A stretch of DNA of 14,524 nucleotides from Acinetobacter sp. (GTDB lineage: Bacteria > Pseudomonadota > Gammaproteobacteria > Pseudomonadales > Moraxellaceae): assembly GCA_030152605.1 (NCBI GenBank), contig JASLJB010000270.1, forward strand, positions 1-14,524. The letters are read 5' to 3'. Below, piece after piece: positions 1 to 6,334 of this stretch (positions are counted from its first letter, which is position 1; every line of letters starts with the position of its first letter). The position numbers and the translations under genes are program-made. The notes under the pieces were generated by a model that was given only the letters and a program-made list of their open reading frames with translations, was not told the DNA's origin and did not search any database.

Positions 1-80
1 GTATCTAGACCCCCAGAAAAGGCAATCCCCACTTTTTTACCTACGGGTACATGCTGCAAGATGGTTGCATTATCAGTCAT
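1..80 (-). CDS. argG: Argininosuccinate synthase, N-terminal fragment (cut by window edge)
   Basis: This enzyme joins citrulline and aspartate with ATP in the arginine pathway. Only 26 codons and two bases are in the window. The translation begins [20 protein letters not shown] and continues FSGGLDT, which is the ATP PP-loop (SGGLDTS) seen at the same distance from the start in gammaproteobacterial ArgG. The ATG at 80-78 is preceded by TTAGGA about seven bases upstream, a good ribosome binding site. The gene is transcribed away from pdxB, so positions 81-408 form a divergent promoter region. The remainder of the gene lies outside the window. The identification rests on the short but distinctive N-terminus. 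Confidence 0.9.
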
Positions 81-408
81 TACAATTCCTAACATGATGA
101 TTTAGGCATCAACCACGCGATGCCCGGAAAATTTTTATCGCCCGATTGTAGCACTTTTCATAAAGCTTGGATTCGATATAGAAAAAATCTGTGAAAAATT
201 TAGCGCAAAGTAATTTTTCGCGCTGGGGTCACACAAATATTGTGGATTTGCAGAGGCTTAAAGTCGATTTTCGATCGGTTTTTGCATTGAATGCTGTTGG
301 TGGCAGTGGGGCATTTTTTTGCTGCGCTGCTCAGTGCTTGAGCCGGCACACGTAGTCAGCACAAAGTGAAAAGGCTATGATGTGGGCATTAAAATTGTGA
401 GATGGCTT
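81..408. promoter_or_regulatory. Divergent argG / pdxB intergenic region with three inverted repeats
   Basis: No gene is seen in this 328-base stretch. It holds GGCATC-N8-GATGCC at 105-124 (in the argG leader), GAAAAATT-N11-AATTTTTC at 193-219, and the 13-base palindrome CACAA-ATA-TTGTG at 232-244. On the minus strand TACAAT at 150-145 is a good -10 for argG, but no convincing -35 lies at the right distance. No clear sigma70 promoter was found for pdxB. The regulators that would bind the palindromes are unknown. Confidence 0.5.
105..124 (-). repeat. Inverted repeat in the argG leader
   Basis: GGCATC and GATGCC are perfect 6-bp arms around an 8-base loop. They lie 25 bases upstream of the argG start and downstream of the TACAAT -10 candidate, so the hairpin would form in the argG mRNA leader. 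It could affect translation or be an operator half-site pair; no function is shown. Confidence 0.4.
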
Positions 409-1527
409 ATGAACATTGTCGCAGATGAAAATCTGGCATTGACCGAGTATTTCTTTGCAGAATTTGGCAAAATTCGCCATGTGCCGGGTCGACATTTACA
501 GCAGCAAGATCTAGAAGATGCAGATGCGGAAGTGTTGTTGGTGCGCTCAGTAACTCAGGTCAATGCTGAGCTGATCGCCAACACCGCGCTGAGATTTGTC
601 GGCAGTGCCACCATCGGCACCGATCATCTTGATCAATCCGCCTTGGCCGCAGCCCAGATCGACTGGGCCAATGCACCGGGCTGCAATGCCCAAGCGGTGG
701 CAGAGTATGTGGTGACTGCGATTTTGAACCTAAGACCACAATGCTTTGACCGCCATACCGCACATGCTGCAACTGGCACGACCCACAAGCTGTCCGAGCG
801 CGTGCAGCCATTTTGTTTGGGCATCGTTGGTTTGGGCAATGTCGGGACGCGCTTAGCCAAACTGGCGCAGCACTTGGGTTGGAAGGTCTTGGCCTATGAC
901 CCCTATGTGCAGGATGCTGAGATTTCACAAGTCGATTTAAGCGCTGTGCTCAAGCAAGCGGATGCGGTGTCGATTCATGTACCGCTGACCAAGTCTGGGC
1001 CACATGCGACGCATCATCTTTTCAATGCTGAGACGCTGAGTCAAATGCAGCCTGAGGCGATCTTGATCAATGCTGCACGTGGTGCGGTGATTGAAGAGGC
1101 CGCTTTGATCGCAGATATTCAGCGCACGAGTCGTGAGGTGGTCTTGGATGTGTTTGAGCATGAGCCGGTGATTTCCGCGCAACTCTTGGATCTGGTGAAA
1201 CTGGCAACACCTCATATCGCAGGTTACAGTTTGGAAGGCAAGGCGCGTGGCACGCAGATGCTTTACGATGCCTTTTGTGCCAGCTTGGGCATGCCGGCTG
1301 ACAAGGATTTTAGAACCCAGTTGCCTGAGGCCGCAGCGTATTTTGATACGCGTCCCATGCTGCAAGTGCTGGGTCAGCATTTAACACAAATTTATGATAT
1401 TCAAAAAGATGATGCAGCCTTACGCGCCTGTTTAAAGCAGGGTGTGGTCGATCAGGCCGCATTTGATGCCTTGCGCAAACATTATCCTTTACGCCGTGAA
1501 TGGGCAGCACATGGAGCAGCACTGTAA
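409..1527 (+). CDS. pdxB: Erythronate-4-phosphate dehydrogenase
   Basis: PdxB oxidises 4-phosphoerythronate to 2-oxo-3-hydroxy-4-phosphobutanoate in the DXP-dependent pyridoxal phosphate pathway, in the cytoplasm. The 372-residue product is close to the E. coli length (378). It begins MNIVADENL, like MKILVDEN in E. coli. It has APGCNAQAVAEYV near residues 89-101, the nucleotide-binding GIVGLGNVG at 138-146, NAARG with the catalytic Arg at about 224, the Glu of DVFEHEP at about 252 and the His of TPHIAGYS at about 269, the usual triad of D-2-hydroxyacid dehydrogenases. The C-terminal ~80 residues fit the PdxB dimerisation domain. A GTG at 382 is in frame, but the ATG at 409 fits the family N-terminus and has GTGAGA just upstream. 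The stop overlaps the epmA start. Confidence 0.95.
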   Translation: MNIVADENLALTEYFFAEFGKIRHVPGRHLQQQDLEDADAEVLLVRSVTQVNAELIANTALRFVGSATIGTDHLDQSALAAAQIDWANAPGCNAQAVAEYVVTAILNLRPQCFDRHTAHAATGTTHKLSERVQPFCLGIVGLGNVGTRLAKLAQHLGWKVLAYDPYVQDAEISQVDLSAVLKQADAVSIHVPLTKSGPHATHHLFNAETLSQMQPEAILINAARGAVIEEAALIADIQRTSREVVLDVFEHEPVISAQLLDLVKLATPHIAGYSLEGKARGTQMLYDAFCASLGMPADKDFRTQLPEAAAYFDTRPMLQVLGQHLTQIYDIQKDDAALRACLKQGVVDQAAFDALRKHYPLRREWAAHGAAL

Positions 1528-2522
1528 TGATGCAATCAAGCGACCGCCAAGCCATCGACTTTAAACCGAGCTGTGAATTGGCCGCGCTCAAAGCCCGTGC
1601 CCAGCTCTATGCCCAGATTCGCCAGTTCTTTGCTGAGCGCGATGTATTGGAAGTGGAAACCCCGATCTTATCGCAAGCCGCAGTCACCGATGTGCATTTG
1701 GCGTCGGTTGCGGTGACCCGTCATATCGCAGGTCGTGCGCAGCGGCATTATCTACAGACCTCGCCAGAGTTTCCCATGAAGCGCTTGTTGGCCAGCGGCA
1801 GTGGCCCGATCTATCAGATCTGTAAAGTGTTTCGGGATGATGAGCATGGGCGTAAGCACAATAGTGAATTTACTATGTTGGAGTGGTATCGCCCGAGTCT
1901 CAGTCTCAAAGGCTTGATGCATGAGGTCACGGATTTACTCAATCTGGTTTTGGCGACACGTTTTGGCGAAGTGCGCCCGATGATCTTGCGTTATAAAGAC
2001 GCCTTTATGCAACGGGTTGATCTCAATCCTTTACAAGCCAGCTTGGCTGAACTCAAGCACAGCGCGCATCGTGTTGGGCTGAATGTCGATTTGGGCGATG
2101 ATCGTTTGGCCTATATCGACCTATTGTTTTCACATCTGGTCGAGCCAAGTTTGGGCTTTGATACGCCGGTATTTCTGACCGACTTCCCACCTGAGATGGC
2201 TTCTTTGGCCAAAGTCAAACAAGACCAAGACGGTGAGTGGGTTGCTGCACGCTTTGAGTTATATATCGAGGGCTTAGAGTTGGCGAATGCCTATGATGAG
2301 CTGATCGATGCACAGGTATTGCAACAACGCTTTGAAGCAGATAACGCGGAACGTGCCGAGCGTGGCCTGACCGAGATGCCGATCGACCATTTCTTATTGG
2401 CGGCCTTGCCGCAGATGAGTGAGTGTAGTGGGATTGCCTTGGGCATCGACCGTTTGCTGATGGTGATCCAAAACAAAATGCGTTTGGATCAAGTCATCAC
2501 CTTTCCGGCAGAGATTGCTTAA
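1527..2522 (+). CDS. epmA: Elongation factor P--(R)-beta-lysine ligase
   Basis: EpmA (formerly GenX, PoxA or YjeA) is a truncated lysyl-tRNA synthetase paralogue. It activates (R)-beta-lysine and attaches it to a conserved lysine of EF-P, which helps ribosomes through polyproline stretches. The 331-residue product matches the family length (325 in E. coli) and lacks the N-terminal anticodon-binding domain of LysRS. Class II motifs are visible: VETPILSQAAVTD near residues 43-55, TSPEFPMKRLL at 78-88, motif 2 from FRDDEHG to FTMLEWYR at about 102-122, and motif 3 GIALGIDRLLMV at about 302-313. The ATG at 1527 shares one base with the pdxB stop (TAATG), and a GGAG lies ten bases upstream; an ATG at 1530 is the alternative. 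The overlap suggests translational coupling with pdxB. EpmB and EF-P genes are not in the window. Confidence 0.94.
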   Translation: MMQSSDRQAIDFKPSCELAALKARAQLYAQIRQFFAERDVLEVETPILSQAAVTDVHLASVAVTRHIAGRAQRHYLQTSPEFPMKRLLASGSGPIYQICKVFRDDEHGRKHNSEFTMLEWYRPSLSLKGLMHEVTDLLNLVLATRFGEVRPMILRYKDAFMQRVDLNPLQASLAELKHSAHRVGLNVDLGDDRLAYIDLLFSHLVEPSLGFDTPVFLTDFPPEMASLAKVKQDQDGEWVAARFELYIEGLELANAYDELIDAQVLQQRFEADNAERAERGLTEMPIDHFLLAALPQMSECSGIALGIDRLLMVIQNKMRLDQVITFPAEIA

Positions 2523-2530
2523 CAATATTA

Positions 2531-2586
2531 AGCACTGGCTAGAACACTGGGTAAAACGAAAACACTGGATAAAACGAGAACACTGG
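2531..2586. repeat. Short 18-bp tandem repeat between convergent epmA and cca
   Basis: AACACTGG followed by RTAAAACGAR occurs twice with period 18 from 2543, and a third AACACTGG ends at 2586. A fourth, diverged AGCACTGG sits at 2531-2538. The array fills most of the 87-base gap between the epmA stop and the cca stop. It reads as repeated His-Trp in one frame, but that frame runs antisense into cca and is unlikely to be a gene. It could be the product of replication slippage. Confidence 0.7.
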
Positions 2587-2601
2587 CGGCAGGACGCCGC
2601 C
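2585..2601 (-). terminator. Hairpin just past the cca stop, possible terminator
   Basis: GGCGGC and GCCGCC form a 6-bp GC-only stem with a 5-base loop, nine bases beyond the cca stop. On the cca strand it is followed by AGTGTTCTCGTTTT, which is T-rich but has no immediate T run. A weak or factor-assisted terminator for cca is plausible. No T run follows on the epmA strand. Confidence 0.4.
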
Positions 2602-2609
2602 CTGTGTCA

Positions 2610-3848
2610 TCAATCGTATTGCGCATACTCAGGTTGGGCACGCAGCGCCGCAATCGCCTCAATGCGTTTGCTGATCAACATCTCACCAATTTCAGCACCT
2701 TTGATACTTTTATCTAAACTCTGGGCTTTGATCTCACGTACCGTTTGCATGGCGGCTCTGAGAAAGTCCGCTTGCGGATAAGGACGGTCTTCAAGGCCGA
2801 GTCGACCACGTGCATCACATTGACAGGCTTGAATATAGGCCTCAACCCGCTCAGGACGACGCAATACATCGAGGCGCTGTAATAGACGCCAAAGTGTGCC
2901 GGCTTTGAGATTAAAAGCTTGATGTGCTTTGAGATGTTCTTTGCAGACCGCCAAAGCCAATTGCTTGCTTTGGGTCGGTACTTTGAGCCGATCACAGAGT
3001 TCAGTCACGGGGGCGATACCGCGCTCTTCATGCATCACATGCCGTGGCAGATCCTCTTCAGGAGTCAAGGCCTTGCCGAGATCGTGCAATAACACCGCCA
3101 GACGCACATCGAGTGAATAGTCTTCGAGACAGGCCTGTTGCAAGGCCATCATGGTGTGGATGCCACAGTCAATTTCAGGATGATATTCAGGACGTTGCGG
3201 TACACCATACAAGGCATCGATCTCAGGGAATAATACCTTAAGCGCACCACACTCACGAAGCGTGTCAAAGTAAATCTCTGCATGCGCTTCCATCAGGGCA
3301 CGCGAGGTTTCTTTCCAAACCCGTTCTGGGGTGAGGGCATTCAGTTCACCTGATTGGGTCAGATGCTGCATCAGTGCCAGCGTTTCTTCGGCAACGCGAA
3401 AACCATAGTGATGATAACGTGCCGCAAAGCGTGCAATGCGCAAAACACGCAGTGGATCTTCGACAAAAGCATCCGAAACATGACGTAAGATTTTATTGTT
3501 TAAATCCGCTTGGCCGTGATAGGGATCATAAATCTGCCCCTGTTGATCCATGGCCATGGCATTGATGGTGAGATCGCGACGGATCAAATCTTGTTCAAGC
3601 GTCACGCTCACGTCGGTATAAAACTCAAAACCGTGATAGCCCTGACCAGATTTACGTTCAGTGCGTGCTAAAGCATATTCATCTTTGGTTTCAGGATGCA
3701 GAAAGACCGGGAAATCTTTTCCCACTGGCTGATAGCCTTGCGCGATGAGTTGTTGCGGTGTTGCGCCGACAACCACATAATCTTTTTCGTGATAGGGGTG
3801 ACCAAGCAAATGATCCCTGACTGCACCACCTACTAAATAAACTTGCAT
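2610..3848 (-). CDS. cca: Multifunctional CCA-adding enzyme (tRNA nucleotidyltransferase with HD domain)
   Basis: Cca adds or repairs the 3'-CCA of tRNAs using CTP and ATP; the gammaproteobacterial type also has a phosphohydrolase domain. The 412 residues equal the E. coli length. GGAVRD is at residues 7-12, RRDLTINAM at 90-98 (Arg91), and Arg137 and Arg140 in DPLRVLRIAR are kept. The HD domain shows HPEID at about 223-227 and HDLGK with His255 and Asp256, all at E. coli positions. One oddity is that the first of the two metal-binding carboxylates, Asp21 in E. coli, is Glu21 here (HEKDY), while Asp23 is kept. The gene lies 86 bases downstream of maeB on the same strand. Its ribosome binding site AGAGG is inside a terminator-like hairpin, and it converges with epmA. 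Confidence 0.96.
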   Translation of the reverse strand: MQVYLVGGAVRDHLLGHPYHEKDYVVVGATPQQLIAQGYQPVGKDFPVFLHPETKDEYALARTERKSGQGYHGFEFYTDVSVTLEQDLIRRDLTINAMAMDQQGQIYDPYHGQADLNNKILRHVSDAFVEDPLRVLRIARFAARYHHYGFRVAEETLALMQHLTQSGELNALTPERVWKETSRALMEAHAEIYFDTLRECGALKVLFPEIDALYGVPQRPEYHPEIDCGIHTMMALQQACLEDYSLDVRLAVLLHDLGKALTPEEDLPRHVMHEERGIAPVTELCDRLKVPTQSKQLALAVCKEHLKAHQAFNLKAGTLWRLLQRLDVLRRPERVEAYIQACQCDARGRLGLEDRPYPQADFLRAAMQTVREIKAQSLDKSIKGAEIGEMLISKRIEAIAALRAQPEYAQYD

Positions 3849-3849
3849 G

Positions 3850-3897
3850 AAAAAACCTCTATTCTTCGAGCCATGATGCTACAGAACAGAGGTTTTC
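3850..3897 (-). terminator. Terminator-like hairpin covering the cca ribosome binding site
   Basis: On the minus strand AAAACCTCT and AGAGGTTTT pair, and TTCT/AGAA extends the stem inward across one mismatch (3896-3883 with 3865-3852). That is 14 positions with a 17-base loop. The 3' arm runs into T6, so it has the A-tract, stem and T-tract form of an intrinsic terminator for maeB. The 3' arm also contains AGAGG, the only good ribosome binding site for the cca ATG at 3848. The hairpin could therefore end maeB transcripts and mask cca translation in any read-through mRNA. Confidence 0.6.
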
Positions 3898-3901
3898 TCA
3901 A
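3873..3901 (-). promoter_or_regulatory. cca: Candidate cca promoter inside the hairpin
   Basis: On the minus strand TTGAGA (3901-3896) and CATCAT (3878-3873) are separated by 17 bases, matching the sigma70 consensus at five and four of six positions. Transcription would begin near 3866, giving an 18-20 base leader. That leader would have only the 3' arm of the hairpin, leaving AGAGG free. This is inferred from spacing and consensus only. Confidence 0.35.
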
Positions 3902-3909
3902 GTCAGGCA

Positions 3910-3926
3910 GGGGCTTTTTAAGCCCC
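3910..3926 (-). terminator. GC-rich hairpin just after maeB, without a U tract
   Basis: GGGGCTT and AAGCCCC form a 7-bp stem with a 3-base loop, starting eight bases past the maeB stop. No T run follows on either strand. It may stabilise the maeB mRNA end or assist the stronger terminator-like hairpin immediately downstream. Confidence 0.45.
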
Positions 3927-3934
3927 CGAGACGC

Positions 3935-6205
3935 TTAGGCTTGGGTTTGTTGGATTTCAGCCACAGTCAGCGCTGTCATATTGACCAAACGACGCGTGGT
4001 TGCGGTTGGGGTCAAGATGTGTACCGGCTGAGCAGCACCCAACAAGATCGGTCCAATGGTGACATTGTTGCCCGATGTTGCTTTCAATAAGTTAAACGAA
4101 ATATTGGCCGCATCCAGATTTGGCATGATCAATAGATTGGCTGAACCTTTGAAACGTGAGTTTGGAAATGCAAAATGACGGATATTTTCATCCAATGCCG
4201 CATCACCATGCATCTCACCTTCAACTTCAAGCTCCGGTGCGATCTCGCTCAGGATCTCATACACGCGACGCATTTTTTGTGCGCTGCTGTCGGTTTGATC
4301 TGAACCAAAGCTAGAGTGTGACAATAACGCCACGCGTGGGGTCATACCAAAACGACGCACTTCTTCAGCCGCCAAAATCGTCATTTCCGCCAACTGCTCA
4401 GCGGTTGGGTTGGTGTTGACGTAGGTATCGGCGATAAACAAGTTACGGTCTTCAAGCATCAAGGCATTCAAGGTAAAGAAGTTATTCATACCTGCTTTTA
4501 AGCCAATGATGTTACGCACGAAGTCGAGGTGAATGTCATAGCTTGAGTAAGTACCACAAAGCATACCGTCTGCATGACCAAACTTGACCAACATCGCCGC
4601 GATCAAGGTTGAGCGACGACGTGATTCACGTTGTGCATATTCAACTGTTACGCCTTTGCGTTGCATGATTTTGTAGTAATCATTCCAGAAGTTTTCGTAT
4701 TCTGGATTGTTCTCTTGATCCACGATCTCAATATTTTCGCCATGTTGTAAACGCAAGCCAAGTTTATTGATGTTGGCTTCGATCACCGCGGTACGACCGA
4801 CCAAGACCGGGAAGGCCAGACCTTCATCGACTGCGATTTGTGCAGCACGCAACACGCGTTGATCTTCACCTTCCGCATAAGCAATACGTTTTGGTGCGCA
4901 TTTGGCTTGGGCGAAAATCGGTTTCATCATAAACGCTGAGTTATAGACAAACTCAGACAGACGTTGACGATAGCTGGAGAAGTCTTGGATTGGACGTGTT
5001 GCCACACCGGAATCCATCGCTGCTTGTGCCACTGCAGGCGCAATTTCCAAGATCAAGCGTTGATCCAGTGGACGCGGGATCAAGTAGTCACGACCAAATG
5101 AAGCTGATTTTTCACCATAAGTCGCAGCGTCTGCTTCGACGTGCGCCATACGTGCAATCGCATGCACACAGGCGATTTTCATTTCTTCGTTAATGGTGGT
5201 TGCACCAACATCCAGTGCGCCACGGAAGATATAAGGGAAACACAATGCGTTGTTGACTTGGTTTGGATAGTCAGAACGACCGGTTGCCATGATCACATCA
5301 GGACGCACTTCGTGTGCATGTTCTGGCAAGATTTCAGGGTTCGGGTTGGCAAGGGCAAAGATGATTGGATCAGCGGCCATTTCTTTGACCATTTCTTTGG
5401 TCAAGATGCCTGCAGCAGAAAGACCCAAGAACATATCCGCGCCCGCCATGACTTCATGCAATTTGCTGGCACTGATGTCTTGCACATAGCGTTTTTTTGA
5501 TTCGTCGAGGTTATCGCGCTGTGTTGTCAATAGACCGCGTGAATCCGCCACCACGATATTGGATTTGTTGACACCCAAGGCGCAGAGTAAATCCAAGCAA
5601 GACAGGGCAGCAGCACCGGCACCTGAGGCGACGATCTTGATGTCTTCGATTTTTTTACCGTTGATTTTAAGTGCGTTGAGTAATGCTGAACCGACGATAA
5701 TCGAGGTGCCATGTTGGTCATCATGGAACACCGGAATATTCATGCGCTCACGTAACTTACGTTCGATATAGAAACATTCGGGTGCTTTGATGTCTTCGAG
5801 GTTGATCCCGCCGAAGGTTGGCTCTAGCGCTGCCACGATATCGACGATTTTGTCTGGATCATTTTCAGCAATTTCGATGTCAAATACATCGACACCGGCG
5901 AATTTTTTAAATAGAACCCCTTTGCCTTCCATGACCGGTTTAGAGGCAAGTGGCCCGATATTTCCTAATCCTAAAACGGCTGTACCATTACTGACTACTG
6001 CGACCAAGTTACCACGCGCCGTATACAGTGCGGCTTTAGACGGATCTTTTTCGATTTCTAAGCAGGGTGCGGCGACGCCTGGTGAATAGGCCAGGGCCAG
6101 GTCATGTTGATTGACCAGTTGTTTACTTGGTGTAACGCTAATTTTCCCCGGAGTTGGGAATTCATGGTAGTACAAGGCTTGCTGTTTTAATGATTGATCG
6201 TCCAT
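3935..6205 (-). CDS. maeB: NADP-dependent malic enzyme with C-terminal phosphotransacetylase-like domain
   Basis: MaeB decarboxylates malate to pyruvate with reduction of NADP, supplying NADPH and pyruvate during growth on C4 and C2 compounds. The 756 residues match the E. coli hybrid enzyme (759). The malic-enzyme half (about 1-430) shows LALAYSPGVAAPCLEIE with Tyr40, GTAVLGLGNIG at 74-84, Lys95 in MEGKG, GGINLEDIKAPE at 132-143, FHDDQHGTS at 160-168 and the nucleotide-binding SGAGAAA at 194-200. The C-terminal half (about 430-756) resembles phosphate acetyltransferase; in characterised MaeB it is catalytically dead and has a regulatory role through acetyl-CoA. The start ATG has CGAGAT ten bases upstream. 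A palindrome upstream (6261-6284) suggests its own regulated promoter, so cotranscription with the c-di-GMP gene 129 bases before it is uncertain. Confidence 0.96.
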   Translation of the reverse strand: MDDQSLKQQALYYHEFPTPGKISVTPSKQLVNQHDLALAYSPGVAAPCLEIEKDPSKAALYTARGNLVAVVSNGTAVLGLGNIGPLASKPVMEGKGVLFKKFAGVDVFDIEIAENDPDKIVDIVAALEPTFGGINLEDIKAPECFYIERKLRERMNIPVFHDDQHGTSIIVGSALLNALKINGKKIEDIKIVASGAGAAALSCLDLLCALGVNKSNIVVADSRGLLTTQRDNLDESKKRYVQDISASKLHEVMAGADMFLGLSAAGILTKEMVKEMAADPIIFALANPNPEILPEHAHEVRPDVIMATGRSDYPNQVNNALCFPYIFRGALDVGATTINEEMKIACVHAIARMAHVEADAATYGEKSASFGRDYLIPRPLDQRLILEIAPAVAQAAMDSGVATRPIQDFSSYRQRLSEFVYNSAFMMKPIFAQAKCAPKRIAYAEGEDQRVLRAAQIAVDEGLAFPVLVGRTAVIEANINKLGLRLQHGENIEIVDQENNPEYENFWNDYYKIMQRKGVTVEYAQRESRRRSTLIAAMLVKFGHADGMLCGTYSSYDIHLDFVRNIIGLKAGMNNFFTLNALMLEDRNLFIADTYVNTNPTAEQLAEMTILAAEEVRRFGMTPRVALLSHSSFGSDQTDSSAQKMRRVYEILSEIAPELEVEGEMHGDAALDENIRHFAFPNSRFKGSANLLIMPNLDAANISFNLLKATSGNNVTIGPILLGAAQPVHILTPTATTRRLVNMTALTVAEIQQTQA

Positions 6206-6228
6206 CTGAATCTCGATTGTTACTGTAG

Positions 6229-6243
6229 ACCAGCGAGGCTGGT
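6229..6243 (-). repeat. Small hairpin in the maeB leader
   Basis: ACCAGC-GAG-GCTGGT is a perfect 6-bp inverted repeat with a 3-base loop, ending 23 bases before the maeB start. It lies downstream of the -10-like TATATT and would form in the mRNA leader. It does not cover the ribosome binding site. Its role is unknown. Confidence 0.4.
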
Positions 6244-6260
6244 AGGTTTTGGCTAAGTTT

Positions 6261-6284
6261 GCTCGAATATATCACTAGTCGAGC
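6261..6284 (-). promoter_or_regulatory. Operator-like palindrome over the probable maeB -10
   Basis: GCTCGA-N12-TCGAGC is a perfect 6-bp dyad. On the maeB strand its spacer contains GATATATT, whose TATATT could serve as a -10, although no convincing -35 lies 16-18 bases upstream. A dyad centred on a -10 is the usual arrangement for repressor binding. The regulator is unknown. Confidence 0.4.
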
Positions 6285-6334
6285 CATACCGACACTAATA
6301 AAACAAACTGCTTCATGATCAAACGTGCTGCGGT

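Noticed and set aside
264..275. 12-mer TCGATTTTCGAT shared by the pdxB upstream region and the metF leader (11092-11103)
   Set aside because: Several shared 12-mers are expected by chance in a window of this size, and the flanks do not match.
315..321. T7 run upstream of pdxB as a terminator
   Set aside because: No adequate stem precedes it on the plus strand, and no upstream plus-strand gene would need it.
937..1380. Minus-strand 147-codon open frame inside pdxB
   Set aside because: It lies opposite the conserved NAD-binding and catalytic region of PdxB and has no family features.
2515..2781. Open frame after epmA with repeated His-Trp residues
   Set aside because: The His-Trp pattern comes from the 18-bp DNA repeat, there is no ribosome binding site, and most of the frame is antisense to the well-supported cca gene.
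4990..5500. Plus-strand open frames across the middle of maeB
   Set aside because: They are antisense to a full-length conserved malic enzyme and show no recognisable domain or start signal.
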